Positions 43,950 to 54,520 of a DNA stretch of 64,000 nucleotides are shown piece after piece (position 1 is the stretch's first letter; every line of letters starts with the position of its first letter). The position numbers were made by a program, and so were the translations under genes. This stretch comes from Piezodorus guildinii. Lineage: Eukaryota; Arthropoda; Insecta; Hemiptera; Pentatomidae. Below the pieces are notes generated by a model. That model was given only the letters and a program-made list of their open reading frames with translations. It searched no databases and was not told the origin of the DNA. The stretch spans positions 30,267,454-30,331,453 of the forward strand of contig CM041292.1 in NCBI GenBank assembly GCA_023052935.1, written 5' to 3'.

Positions 43950-44963
43950 ATGGCGTCGGACGAGTCAAATTTTTTAGAAGTTGTGGAGTTTTTTAGTAGT
44001 TTAGCACAGTTGAAGATTAAAGACGCAATAAAAGAAGGCATCTATAGAAGGATAGACTCTCTCAAATTAATATTTGAGCATCTTCGCAGCGACAATCAAC
44101 GTCTGGAAAAAGAGATGCAAGGAATATTAAACCTAACCTCAATGCCTCGAGCTGTTCCATCGTATGCTGATATTGCAAACAACAAACCAGGTAAAATTAA
44201 AGAACACATAGTCATGATAGAAAAAGTAAACTCAACTACCACTGATGATGCTAAAGACCTTTTCAAAAATGTAATTAATCCGAGAAAATTAAGAGTCGGA
44301 ATCAAAACATTCAGAAAAACAAAAAATGGTGGATTAATTGTAGGCTCGGAATCCGAGGCTGATCTTAAATTAATTACAGCAGAAATTAATAACAAACAAG
44401 GGACCAATTTGAAGATTAAAGAATTAAAGAAGAACCGACCTACTGTTATTATAAAAAATATTCCTGAAGATTTGAAGAAAGAAGAAATTCTCCCAACTAT
44501 TATCGAACAAAATCGATTACAAGAGGGAGATATAAAATTGAGAACTGTTATCTCGAACAGGAATAAAATCAACGACAAAGGGCCACCAATCAGAGTTTGG
44601 AGACACGCAGTTGTGGAGATAACCCCTTCAGCGAGAAGGAAGTTGGCTGGACGAGCGTTCGTGGACATGGCTACCTGCCCGGTGGAGGACTACTACTCTG
44701 CCCCGAGGTGCTTCATCTGCTCTAGGATAGGCCACGTCAAAAAGTTCTGCAAGTCCGCGCAGCCGACCTGTCCGCTATGTGCGGGACCCCACGCCCTCAA
44801 GGAATGTAGGTCCGAGGTCCACAAGTGCATCAACTGTGTAAGTTTCAATAGTAGAGTCAATAATAAGAGGCAAGTAGATATCAATCACTCATCAATGTCT
44901 AAAAATTGTCCTTCTTTTAAGGCGGCCATTGACAGAATTATTACTAATACTGATTATGACTGA
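43950..44963 (+). CDS. R1-like ORF1, gag-like nucleic-acid-binding protein (337 aa)
   Basis: The ATG context is AACATGG. The N-terminus (residues 1-60) is helical and charged. The middle (about 90-230) is the RNA-binding region typical of such gag-like proteins, including VIIKNIPEDLKKEEILPTI. Cysteine motifs follow: CFICSRIGHVKKFC (CX2CX4HX4C), CPLCAGPHALKEC (CX2CX3HX4C), and a third CINC with a long spacer to a His and Cys. The protein would bind element RNA in the RNP. The zinc-knuckle segment (about 44625-44840) is visibly much more GC-rich than the rest of the ORF. No frameshift. The ORF ends in TGA 183 nt before ORF2. Confidence 0.93.
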   Translation: MASDESNFLEVVEFFSSLAQLKIKDAIKEGIYRRIDSLKLIFEHLRSDNQRLEKEMQGILNLTSMPRAVPSYADIANNKPGKIKEHIVMIEKVNSTTTDDAKDLFKNVINPRKLRVGIKTFRKTKNGGLIVGSESEADLKLITAEINNKQGTNLKIKELKKNRPTVIIKNIPEDLKKEEILPTIIEQNRLQEGDIKLRTVISNRNKINDKGPPIRVWRHAVVEITPSARRKLAGRAFVDMATCPVEDYYSAPRCFICSRIGHVKKFCKSAQPTCPLCAGPHALKECRSEVHKCINCVSFNSRVNNKRQVDINHSSMSKNCPSFKAAIDRIITNTDYD

Positions 44964-45146
44964 CAAACTGTACAGCTACATTAGAACTAGCCTAACCCCA
45001 TACTTAATGATATGTAAAGGATGTCTTGGCAATGTACAAAAACTTTATTTGGTACTCAATAATTTTTACTTTGTCATAGAAAACATGTTCGTCACTATCA
45101 AGTGCAAGGTTAGTCTGTTATCATTTAGATTAATTTTTTATCAATC

Positions 45147-48100
45147 ATGTGTAGACATAAGGTTATTTTAAAATTGGCACAAATTAACCTTCATCACTCA
45201 ACCACTGCTACCTGGAACTTGTTACACACTATACATCGTAGAAACCTAGATATTATTTTAGTGCAAGAACCATACACTAAACTTAATAAAACATATGGCT
45301 TTCCGATAAGGTATCAGATATTTCATGGAGGTTATGGAAATCCTCGAGCATCTATTATTATTACCAACAACAACATTCAGGGAGTACTAATAAATGATTT
45401 GTCATTTGAGGACGTGGTTGTGGTAGAACTGGTATGGAACAACACGGAATATATTTTTGTCAGCGCATACTTTGATATAAATATTGAAGTCAATAAAGAG
45501 TTCGAGAAGATAGAAAACATTCTGACACGGTTTAAACACAAATACATTTTAATAGCTGTTGATTCGAATTCGCGATCCAAACTATGGTATGATAACATCA
45601 CTAATAAACGAGGTGAAACTTTAGAGGCCCTAATCACTAGCTCTAAACTCTTCATAATAAATAAAAATCAGAAACTGTCCACTTTCTCATCCACCATTGG
45701 TGAGAGTAACATTGACCTGACCCTTTGCAACCAATCTATGTTTCGGTTAGTCCAAGATTGGCTCATACTGGATGAAGAAAACCTATCGGATCACAGAACT
45801 ATTTGTTACAATATTAACGCAGATGTTTATTCTCATAAGATTTTTAAGCCTGAAATAAAATACTGTACTAAAAACGCGGATTGGGAAAAATTCAGAGAAT
45901 TATTGGTAAAATACGTCGACTTACATTTCGAAAATGAAAAAAATTTGAACATCCCACACGAAGACATATTGATAAAGTGTCTCGACACCTTAGGCATAGA
46001 GAAGACAGTAATTATGTTCAATAGATGTCTCCGTAAGACTTGTAATATTTTATTTTGCAAAAATTTACATAAAACGTCTCAAAGAATAGTTCCATGGTGG
46101 AATGAGGACCTGAGCCACTTACGGAAAACAACCAGGAATCTTAGGAAACTCTACCAAAAAACGAAAGACAATACTTTAAGAAACGCTAGGCGGGACGCCT
46201 ATCTACAGCAAAGAAACCTATATAAAAAAACAATAAAGTTACAGAAATTAAGTTCTTGGAAAGAGTTCTGCAGCAGCATTGGTAAAGAAAAACCATGGTC
46301 TTTTCCTTATAAATATGCTTCCGGTAAAATAAGGTTACCCACAATGCTACAAACGATTGAAAAACCAGACGGTTCCTTTACAGAAAATTTGCAAGATACT
46401 CTAAATTACTTAATCGAAAAATTCCTGCCAACTGATGATCGAGAAACAGAAACAGACTACCACGAAACTGCAAGAACAATAGCCAATTCAATCCCGGAAA
46501 CTGAATTAGACGATCCATTAACAAAATTGGAAATTGAAACTGCCATTAACCAATTAATCGAAAACAAAGCATCAGGGATAGATGGAATTTCACCCTTGAT
46601 TTTCAAAAAAGTATACAACATTTATCCTAAATTTATTTCAGAATTATTCAAAAAATGTTTCGATACAGGTGCTTTTCCAAAACCATGGAAAGTCTCTAAA
46701 ATAGTTCTAATACCTAAAGGTTCTAGTTGCAACCAGTTTAGGCCAATATCACTCATTCCTGTTGCAGGTAAAATTATGGAAAAACTCGTTGGATCTCGAT
46801 TATTATTACATCTAACAAGAAATTTTCCCCTCAATGAAAATCAATTTGGGTTCATTCCTCAAAAAAACACAGTAGGGGCGTTATATAAACTCGTCAATTT
46901 CGTTGAGACTTCGTTACAATTGAAATCAAAAATCCTAGCCGTCTCGCTAGACATTAAAGGAGCTTTTGATCATGCCTGGTGGCCTTCGATTCTTAAAGCT
47001 TTGCATGAGAAGTCATGCCCTCGAAACATTTATTTGATTATAAGAAATTACTTATCCGATAGAAGAAGCCAGATTCAGGTTGGTCACACAGTTTCTAGTA
47101 AATGGCAAAGTAGAGGCACGCCACAAGGCTCATGTTGTTCCCCGTTGCTTTGGAATCTAATAATGGATGGAATTTTCAGCGTAGTTTCTCCGGAGGAAGC
47201 TGAGATTATCGTATTCGCCGATGACATTCTTCTCCTCTTCAAATCAAATCTATTCTTTCACCTACAAGTACAATGCAATGAAGTTCTACGCAAACTAACT
47301 ATTTGGGCACATAATAACAAACTCACTTTTCAACCTGAAAAATCAAAATTTATTGTATTTAGTAGAAAACATCGAGTACCAGATCTACATATTGTATTAA
47401 ACAATAAACCCATCATTCAAGTTAATCAAATAAAATATTTGGGATTGACATTGGAGAGAAAGCTAAATTGGGACCTACATATTAATAACCTAAAAAATAG
47501 GCTGTTAAAAATAGTCCATGGCTTATCAAACTCCGCAGCACTAACTTGGGGTTTGAACTCCGAAGTATTGTCAACAATTTACAAAGCTGCTATTCAGCCA
47601 ACTATGACATACGCAATAGAAGTTTGGCATAAAGGACTTTCTCACAAAAAGAACTTAAAAAAACTAGAATCAGTTCAAAGAATGATAGCTATCAAAATTA
47701 TTAAAGGATACAAAACTATTTCATATGACGCATCTTGCCTTCTCGCTAACATTACCCCTATTTCCATACTTTCCGATGAAATACTAAATAAATTCGAAAT
47801 TATAACATTAGGCAAAAATCTATTAAGCTTTCCGATTCATGAATTTGAACACAAAATTCCGTGTAAACTTTGGATTCACCAAAAAGATATTTCGAAGCCT
47901 AACATTACAGACACCAGCCCGAATAGCGGCATCAACATTTACACTGACGGTAGCAAGGATCAAGACAAGGTAGGAGCTGCCTTCCTTGCTTTTGAAGGAC
48001 AGCAGCTGGTGCATTCAGCGCGATTTAGGTTAGGCCCTTATTGCTCAAACAATCAGGCAGAAATGTATGCACTATTACAGGCTGTACTCTACATAAAAAA

Positions 48101-48782
48101 TTCTCATTATACCTCTAACTTCTGTATCCAGACAGACAGTCAAACAACACTATCGAAATTAAGGAACATGAACATACACGAAGGGCTCTTAGAGGAAATC
48201 AGACATGGACTAATAGTTTGTCATAATGAAGGTATGAACATCAGCTTTAAGTGGGTTAAAGCCCATGTTGGCGTTGTTGGGAACGAACTAGCGGATGAAG
48301 CGGCTAAAGCGGCGGCAAGAGACACCGCTCTCCCGATAGCATACGACAAGGCACCGATCAGCGCCATCAAACACTTTCTGTCAATGAAAACAAGGCAGAA
48401 ATGGAATACGAAATGGGCCATCTCAACAAAAGGTAGACACACCTATGACTACATAAAAACAATTGACGATCGAACTAAACTTAAAAAAATTTCCTACAAA
48501 CTGACACAATTCCTGACGGGACATGGAGGAGCCAGAAGCTATTTATTTCGATTCAAACTAACTGACGACAAAATCTGTAAATGTGACGGTAAAAGCGAAC
48601 AGACATACGACCATCTTTTATTCGATTGCAGTAAACTGGACAAACATAGACACAAACTGATCTCAACAGTCCTACTAAACGGAGACCAATGGCCGCCTTC
48701 GAAGTGTGACCTCCTTACAAAATATTTTTCAAAATTTTATGAATTTGTGGACCGGGTGGACTATGCAGAATTAGAGAAATAG
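45147..48782 (+). CDS. R1-like ORF2: APE endonuclease, reverse transcriptase, RNase H, zinc motif (1211 aa)
   Basis: Endonuclease, residues about 8-225: AQINLHHS, QEPYT, VDSNSRSKLWY and NLSDHRTI, all catalytic positions present. RT, about 480-760: IPKGSSCNQFRPISLIPVAG, DIKGAFDHAWWPS (about 601), GTPQGSCCSP (about 657) and the catalytic FADDILLL (about 690). RNase H, about 928-1055: IYTDGSK, NQAEMYAL, QTDSQTT and WVKAHVGVVGNELADEAAK, i.e. the D-E-D-D set plus histidine. A C-terminal motif, CKCDGKSEQTYDHLLFDC, lies near 1144. The enzyme would perform target-primed reverse transcription in the nucleus. No stop or frameshift is present. The start may be the first ATG (MCRHK) or a little later; EN begins within 12 residues. 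Confidence 0.96.
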   Translation: MCRHKVILKLAQINLHHSTTATWNLLHTIHRRNLDIILVQEPYTKLNKTYGFPIRYQIFHGGYGNPRASIIITNNNIQGVLINDLSFEDVVVVELVWNNTEYIFVSAYFDINIEVNKEFEKIENILTRFKHKYILIAVDSNSRSKLWYDNITNKRGETLEALITSSKLFIINKNQKLSTFSSTIGESNIDLTLCNQSMFRLVQDWLILDEENLSDHRTICYNINADVYSHKIFKPEIKYCTKNADWEKFRELLVKYVDLHFENEKNLNIPHEDILIKCLDTLGIEKTVIMFNRCLRKTCNILFCKNLHKTSQRIVPWWNEDLSHLRKTTRNLRKLYQKTKDNTLRNARRDAYLQQRNLYKKTIKLQKLSSWKEFCSSIGKEKPWSFPYKYASGKIRLPTMLQTIEKPDGSFTENLQDTLNYLIEKFLPTDDRETETDYHETARTIANSIPETELDDPLTKLEIETAINQLIENKASGIDGISPLIFKKVYNIYPKFISELFKKCFDTGAFPKPWKVSKIVLIPKGSSCNQFRPISLIPVAGKIMEKLVGSRLLLHLTRNFPLNENQFGFIPQKNTVGALYKLVNFVETSLQLKSKILAVSLDIKGAFDHAWWPSILKALHEKSCPRNIYLIIRNYLSDRRSQIQVGHTVSSKWQSRGTPQGSCCSPLLWNLIMDGIFSVVSPEEAEIIVFADDILLLFKSNLFFHLQVQCNEVLRKLTIWAHNNKLTFQPEKSKFIVFSRKHRVPDLHIVLNNKPIIQVNQIKYLGLTLERKLNWDLHINNLKNRLLKIVHGLSNSAALTWGLNSEVLSTIYKAAIQPTMTYAIEVWHKGLSHKKNLKKLESVQRMIAIKIIKGYKTISYDASCLLANITPISILSDEILNKFEIITLGKNLLSFPIHEFEHKIPCKLWIHQKDISKPNITDTSPNSGINIYTDGSKDQDKVGAAFLAFEGQQLVHSARFRLGPYCSNNQAEMYALLQAVLYIKNSHYTSNFCIQTDSQTTLSKLRNMNIHEGLLEEIRHGLIVCHNEGMNISFKWVKAHVGVVGNELADEAAKAAARDTALPIAYDKAPISAIKHFLSMKTRQKWNTKWAISTKGRHTYDYIKTIDDRTKLKKISYKLTQFLTGHGGARSYLFRFKLTDDKICKCDGKSEQTYDHLLFDCSKLDKHRHKLISTVLLNGDQWPPSKCDLLTKYFSKFYEFVDRVDYAELEK

Positions 48783-49144
48783 AAACAGGCAATAACTCGT
48801 TATTAATTTTATTTAATTTAATTTCACTGTTATTAACACTAATCAATTGGTTAGTTAGTTTTTATTATTTCGTTAAGTATTTATAACAAATGAATTATTT
48901 ATTATTTGTTACTGGTTTCTTTGTTTAGTCAATTAGTTAGTATTATTTTGTTAATTTGTTACAACAAACGATTAATTTATAAGTTTATATTTACTAGTTT
49001 TATTTGACTTATTTAATTTTTTATGTAACTTAATGTTCTGTAACATAATTTATATTATGTAATGAAAATACGCGTTGTATCGCAAGATGGTACGCGTAGA
49101 AATAAATGCACCCATTGCAGGGTTACTGTAATGAGGAAAACCGT
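48783..49144 (+). other. 3' UTR of the R1-like element with conserved 3' terminal domain
   Basis: 362 nt, AT-rich with repeated TTAGTTAGT-type motifs. The last ~85 nt (from about 49066) are shared with the truncated copy at 4797-5016: TCGCAAGAT, AAATAAAT, CATTGCAGGGTTACT and GAAAACCG. Conservation of this end while upstream sequence differs suggests it is the part recognised by the RT (inference). Confidence 0.8.
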
Positions 49145-49158
49145 AAGGTGATAAGGCC

Positions 49159-49372
49159 TTGATCACGCTCAGCCAAAGGTTTTTTCCCCAATTCAGGTAC
49201 CCACTTTAAAACGGTTGAGTCTGCCCCAGGAGGGTCTCCATACCCTGCGGTCGCCCCCTCTCTCCCAGCTAAATTAACAGAATAAATAATATTCTGTCAT
49301 AGCCGGGAATCGAACCAAGGACCCGGAGAACCGCAGACTAGCGCTCTATCAGCGGCGATCACATTTATATTA
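49159..49372 (-). mobile_element. SINE1 copy, 5' part (tRNA head side)
   Basis: Continues the SINE1 interrupted at 43573: plus strand TTGATCACGCTCAGCC, AGGTACCCACTTTAAAACGG, GGAGGGTCTCCATACCCTGC, AATAATATTCTGTCATAGCC, box B complement GGGAATCGAACC and box A-side AGACTAGCGCTCTATCAG. Confidence 0.92.
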
Positions 49373-49571
49373 ATAAAAAAAGTATAAATTATTTTTGTTT
49401 ATTTTCTCTTTTAAAACTGTAATCCTGCATTAAACCTAATAAACAAAACTATGAGTACAAAGTCATCATCTTAACCACACTCATACATATACATAATTTT
49501 AAACCATTCCTGACTAGGCTTTTCTCCCACTCTCTCGACCGGGTCACTGACAGGTTATAAGAAAGAAAAAA

Positions 49572-50462
49572 AATTTGGTGCGGGCAACACACGACTTTCA
49601 CGTACCTCTATTTTTAAAATCAATGAAAGAATTTTCAAAAACAGTTAGAGATAAAAATATGAGAAACTACTACGAAATTAATAAAAATTGAATTTCTATA
49701 GAAACATGTTTTATTAAAAAATCTATTATAATATAACGTAAAATAATCAGTTAGTTTTATGTTCATTTCATCACTCTATATTAACTTTTAAAAGCTTGAG
49801 TATATGATAATATTTTTTCTAAAATCGTTAGCTTTTCAACGGTATATCATACATGTATATTACTGCTCTTATGTTCAAAAACGAAAAATTGCATTCGAAA
49901 AATATTTTTTTCTGTTTTCTCCTTTCGTTGGGTATCGAATTCATTAAATTTATATATTTACCCGTTTTTCATCAGTCGTAACAAGATAATATAGTTATTT
50001 TTATAGAATCAACAAAATGAAAGGTACTTTAGGTGAAGAATGTTTAAAATATAGGCATTTAAGCCTTGTCAAACCATTTTAATCATAATAAAACCTACAT
50101 GATATTAAAGCCCATTAAATTTTACATCGATATAGCGAGTTTAATCAAAATCTTCGGAACCGTTTTCGAGAAAATCGAAAAAAGGTGCAAAATGCATGGT
50201 ATAAAGTGCCTCTTCTGGTAAGCTCTTTTTGATGAAAAAAGTTTTGTCACGTCTCGGGCGTATAGTTGTCTTAAATATGAAATTTCAGTTTCATATGACT
50301 TACCGTTTTGCCCGGGAGTTACCAAACATACAGAACTTTTTGCGGGACTTGGTTATTTGGACTCAGGGGACTCTAAAACGTGTATTTCCGTTGAAAACTG
50401 GAATTCGAAAATTTTCACGATATCAATACTTTCCCTTACTATATATAGTAAGTGAAAGTAAA
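49572..50462 (+). mobile_element. Family D repeat, near-complete copy
   Basis: Starts TTTGGTGCGGGCAACACACG and ends ATATATAGTAAGTGAAAGTA. ACTTTCACGTAC near the start (49594-49605) is the inverse of GTAAGTGAAAGT at the end (50448-50459), with one mismatch. The end includes the palindrome-like CTTACTATATATAGTAAG. No ORF with recognisable domains. Aligns throughout with 56464-57384. Confidence 0.85.
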
Positions 50463-51189
50463 AATTGTTTTTAGACTAATTATAATAGCATGGTATAAAA
50501 CAGTTATCTAGAGGCTCCACGAAAAAGTACCTATCGCTAACTTCTACTATTAAGACCTTTCACTCTAGACTTGTAGTGTTATAGCAAAGAACCAACCATT
50601 CGACTTACCCAAAATCTCGGGTGGACAAAAAAAAAATGTTGGACCAAAACAGAAAACATGATTGCTCCTTTCCTGGTTTTCATGCCGTATCTTATTACCG
50701 GCACATTTTACGCTTGATGTTATTAATCGCATGTAGGGTAGCACCTGCAACAAATGTTCTACTCAAAGTTTTTTCCTTCTCTATAAGTAAGAGAGCCACG
50801 GTACCCCGACCTTTCTTTTCACCCCCTATTTCGCCATTAGCCTTGACGATTATTTATTAATGGGCCAGTCCGGGAACCGTGAAGTTATGAGTTTTTTTTG
50901 CCAACTTCGCTAAGTTAAGTAAACCATTGCCAACGGTGCTTGGCGATAGTGGAGCAGCCTTGAGGTACGAGAGGTGGCGAAAAGACATTTCGTTTTCTGT
51001 AAAAGCATTTAAGAGGTCAGTTCCGATCATGTTAGTTCTGCTTAGTAGAGTAGTACCTTTTTTTCCCCCTCAATCATATCACAAAGCAAATATTAATACA
51101 ATCACTAAGTCTTAGAACTTTTACTATCTTTCCAGGTATTTTAGGTGTATGCTTCTTAAGTCCATTGTATGAGGTTGCTGCAACAGAAC
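50463..51189. other. Unassigned interval
   Basis: Balanced-composition patches at 50560-51110 carry short open frames on both strands with no recognisable domain. They could be an old repeat. Confidence 0.4.
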
Positions 51190-51530
51190 AGAGCTCCATT
51201 TTCTAAGTCTAGAACGAAAATTAAAAGTCCTTTGGAAATGAAACTTTATATTTAAGAGAACTATGCGCCCGAGATATTACAGCAACTTTTTCATTAAAAT
51301 CAGCTTACCAGCAGCGCCACTTTATACCCCGAATTTATCACCTGTTTTACGATTTACTCAAAAACAGCTTTAACGATTTTGATTAAACTCGCTATCAATG
51401 TAAAATTTAATCGGCTTTAACATATTTTCATTCTGATTGGAATAGTCTGACAGGGCTTAAATGCGAAAATTTTAAATTTTCTTTCTTTAAAGTATCTTTA
51501 CTTTCGTAGGTTTGAAAAAAATACAGATAT
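51190..51530 (-). mobile_element. Family D fragment, minus strand
   Basis: Plus strand shows GCGCCCGAGATATTACAGCA, CGATTTACTCAAAAACAGCT, ATTAAACTCGCTATC and AGGGCTTAAATGCGAAAAT, matching the inverse of family D. It ends at the SINE3 insertion. Confidence 0.75.
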
Positions 51531-51536
51531 ACTTCT

Positions 51537-51826
51537 ACCAGTGGCGCGACAGACCGTGTAGGCCCTGGGCCTTGCGGTGTATAATCTCCCAGGAGATTAC
51601 AATCTCGAATCTCGATGCATTTTGTAGTGTAGGGTCATCACTCACTTCGCCTAATTTTGTGAGTGGTCACCAGATGGCTGACGGGTCTTACATATCCGGG
51701 GGAGAGACTGTGATTGATTCCCCATCTAATATCATCCTTATAAAGACACCGTCGGGATTTGGATTCGAACTCACAACCTGTAGCATTAGAGACTTGCGCG
51801 CTATCCTCTCAACTACGGGCTCCCCT
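51537..51826 (-). mobile_element. SINE3 copy with compensated 3' hairpin
   Basis: Same architecture as 40839-41126: 3' end complement CAGTGGCGCGACAGACCGTG at 51539, box B complement GGATTCGAACTC (about 51761), head near 51826. The hairpin is TAATCTCC/GGAGATTA with loop CA (51582-51599). It differs in sequence from the other copy yet is fully paired. AAATACAGATA occurs on both flanks (51519-51529 and 51827-51837), consistent with a target-site duplication plus a short tail. Confidence 0.85.
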
Positions 51827-51889
51827 AAATACAGATACATATACAAGTACATATAATATAGCATTTTGTTTTATTTGATAATTCATTTA

Positions 51890-52110
51890 GCATATGCTGT
51901 CGTAATGCTCCTGTGGTTAGTCGGAAGATACGACAGTTAGAGTCCTAACTATTGCTTATCCAGGCTGGATTAGGATAGGGATCTTCAACGAGTACATGAC
52001 ATCGCACTGGCTCGGAACTAACTGTTTACGCCTCTTCCGAAAGACCTCATAACTAAGTATTTTTTGCTCCTATGAAAAAATCCTAGGGCCACCTAATCGC
52101 ATTTTTGATT
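51890..52110 (-). mobile_element. SINE2 copy, minus strand, partial
   Basis: Plus strand: TTATCCAGGCTGGATTAGGA, TAGGGATCTTCAACGAGTAC, ATGACATCGCACTGGCTCGG and CTCTTCCGAAAGACCTCATA, matching 9415-9690 and 37006-37240. The tRNA-like head is lost at the right. Confidence 0.7.
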
Positions 52111-52192
52111 TCCCATTACGGATAAATTCATAGATGGAACTATTTAAACGTGTATTTCATGAAATTATTGTGTATGCCGGAATGAAATATGC

Positions 52193-52327
52193 ACTCACTA
52201 CGTTTGCTATAGCATGCTATTTGTGTTATTTTGCTAAACCCGTCGAGTTTCTACAGTTATTTCCTGTATAAAATTGATGAGTTTAGCACAATAGCACAAA
52301 TAGCATGCTATAGCAAACGTAGTGAGT
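52193..52327. mobile_element. Short MITE with 47-bp inverted arms
   Basis: Arms 52193-52239 and 52281-52327 are reverse complements at 45 of 47 positions, separated by a 41-base loop. The right arm continues outward as ACCCCTAATAT; read inward this gives a TAGGGGTACTCACTACG end, like a hAT terminus. The same end recurs at 53127-53156. No ORF. The transcript could fold into a long hairpin. Confidence 0.8.
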
Positions 52328-52339
52328 ACCCCTAATATA

Positions 52340-53504
52340 ATTATTGCTAAATAATGCTAACATATTGCTTATTCTATATTTTAAATTCCATGCCTATTAA
52401 ATTAGAATTCACTTAAATTTGCATGATGCTTTTATTTATATGTGATTAATAAATTTATATATGTTTAAATGATTCATGTATCATGAAAAACTGAAAATTA
52501 TCTTCTACCCAGATAGTTATTGGCGCGTATAATAATTAATTTTAAATAAAATGAGATTATATCATAAAATCGATTAATAATTAAGTTATATGTATTTTTA
52601 GAATTTTTTTCACATCTCACAAAATAACCTTCTCAGATATTTTTTCTTTAAATTTTAATCGTGATGTACTTCAAATTAAAAAATGAAGGACTTTTTAAAC
52701 TATTTTACTTAGGATAATTTTCAAAAGAATTTTTTTATCTTATCAGATTCGGAATGTGTACAGAAGTATTTGAATGCCTACTATATTGTGTAAATAGTGA
52801 AGAGAATCTAGTTAGCAATTTACTTGTTAATAACAATAGAATTGGTTTAAACCGTGAATAAACAATCGTTACAGCGAACGTTTCTTCATTTATTAAACTT
52901 GACCGTAACTTCCAGGTCAGGTGGCTGATAAAGATAGATATGGTTGAATGCTTTCTTTCATTCACAGTGCCCAAAAAATGTCAATAAGGAATTATAAAAA
53001 TACATTAAGGATTTATTTAACTTTTTTTTTATATGTGCATAAAGATCTCCTTTATATATCGTAACATAGAAAAAAAAGAAAAAAAAAAAAAAACAGACGA
53101 AAAATATAGCATTTTTTTTTACATACTAGGGGTAATCACTACGTTTGCTACAGCACAAAAAATGTGTACCTGATATGTATTTTACTAGAATGAAAATTAG
53201 ACACACTACGAAGAGGTTCAGGAAGTTTTTTCTTACACTTCATGATGAAAGATTGATTTGTTTCTATATTTAAATGTTGTGTGGGCTTAAAGCTTTCGAA
53301 TTACTTATTAAAATTGAAACACTTAAATATTTTCACTTCTGCAACGAACATTCTGATTTAGTTATTCATTAAATTGTACATATATTCTACAATCTGCGAA
53401 TAGGTTATCCAAATCGCGAGACGTGTTAGAAAATAAGAGAGTACAAATAGAATCAAGAAAAATATGGTCGAAAGAAGTTGGGACTAGCTTTTTTTATTTC
53501 CACC
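52340..53504. other. AT-rich interval with an isolated MITE end
   Basis: Non-coding, except that 53127-53156 carries TAGGGGTAATCACTACGTTT followed by GCTACAGCAC. This matches the terminus of the MITE at 52193-52327 and may be a solo end or second decayed copy. Confidence 0.6.
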
Positions 53505-53620
53505 CCTACCTCGCCTTTGACGGCTGAACGGGGTTTCTTGACCCAGGAGGTGAGGGCGGTGGATAAATGCTGAGATAAAATCCTCCTAGCACGGAGACTC
53601 GAACTCGAATTAATTATTTG
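53505..53620 (-). mobile_element. Possible tRNA-derived SINE fragment
   Basis: The minus strand contains GAGTTCGAGTCTCCGTG, a plausible box B, followed by a GC-richer body ending in TAGGGGTGGAAATA. It is a single copy in the window, so this is a weak call. Confidence 0.35.
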
Positions 53621-54244
53621 GTTTCATATTTTTGCTTCTTTGTAGTTGCTAGGCAACGCGCGTTCAAAACAACGCAATTTTTTGTTTCTTTTCTTATTCC
53701 TTCTACGCAGTTAATTCCATAATTATGTAATGGAGGGTTTATTTTATATTACAACTAAACTCTTACAATAGTTTTGAATTCCTATGCTCCTTAGGTATAC
53801 TTTTGACACTCCTATTATCTGAGTTAGAAATTTGAATATTTGAGACTTTGATATTTATATCTCTGAAAGATAATGAAAGACCACTATAAGTCTTTTTGAA
53901 TAGTAAAAAAATAATTAGTATATGGCAGTAAGGCAGTTCGATGTCTGGTGTATGTCCTAGGGTATCGCAATTTTAAGCGAGTCAATCTACCTCATAAATT
54001 CAGGAAAGTCCCATGTGTGCCTTAGTCCATTTTTATCCCTAATCCTGATTATTTTTTTCATGTAGTTTATTGCATCAAAGTGTTCCTATAGCACTAATAT
54101 GATATTTTGTTGATATTAGAGTGACTGTTGTAAAAAATATTTATAAATCTCCAAGTCGTTAAAGTAATCCTAACTAAATTCCTATATGAATTTTGGAAAT
54201 TCTAATCTGAGTTATTATATCATTTCAATGAATAGAATATTTTT

Positions 54245-54520
54245 CTCAGGATTGCTATTAATTCACAAGACTATATTTAAACCCATTTTGACTTACGGAC
54301 CTGAATTTTGAGGGGAGATAATTTCCAACATTAAGTGTACCAATACTTTCAAACTGAAATCCTTAAAACAATAGTCGCTACCCCACATGATGCCAAGAAC
54401 AAAACCTTACACCATGATCTCAATGTCATATTTTTCCTTTATCTAATCCTATCCGAATTCTCAAACTTCCACAAGAAGCTTATGTTTAATTTGGAGCTCT
54501 CAGGAAAAGTCTATAAATAT
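54245..54520 (+). pseudogene. Jockey-like RT C-terminal relic
   Basis: The plus strand encodes HKTIFKPILTYGPEF and then, in another frame, KNKTLHHDLN, matching KTVLKPIWTYGLELW and HTLHRDLNIPF of the family C element at 1-4445. Stops and frameshifts throughout. Confidence 0.7.

Larger units (their letters stand above)
43574..49144 (+). mobile_element. Full-length R1/I-group non-LTR retrotransposon, both ORFs intact
   Basis: A 14-base duplication, AAGGTGATAAGGCC, lies at 43560-43573 and 49145-49158 and fixes the element at 5571 bp. The layout is 5' UTR, ORF1 (43950-44963), 183-nt spacer, ORF2 (45147-48782) and 3' UTR ending GAGGAAAACCGT without a poly(A) tail. The interrupted sequence is one SINE1 copy, which reads through correctly when the element is removed. 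The perfect duplication and two open ORFs indicate a young, possibly active copy. The RT sequence (DIKGAFDHAWWPS, GTPQGS) is R1-like; the RNase H domain is more usual in the I and LOA groups, so the clade is not settled. Confidence 0.95.

Noticed and set aside
44096..44668. 190-codon minus-strand ORF
   Set aside because: Shadow of the R1-like ORF1; no independent features.
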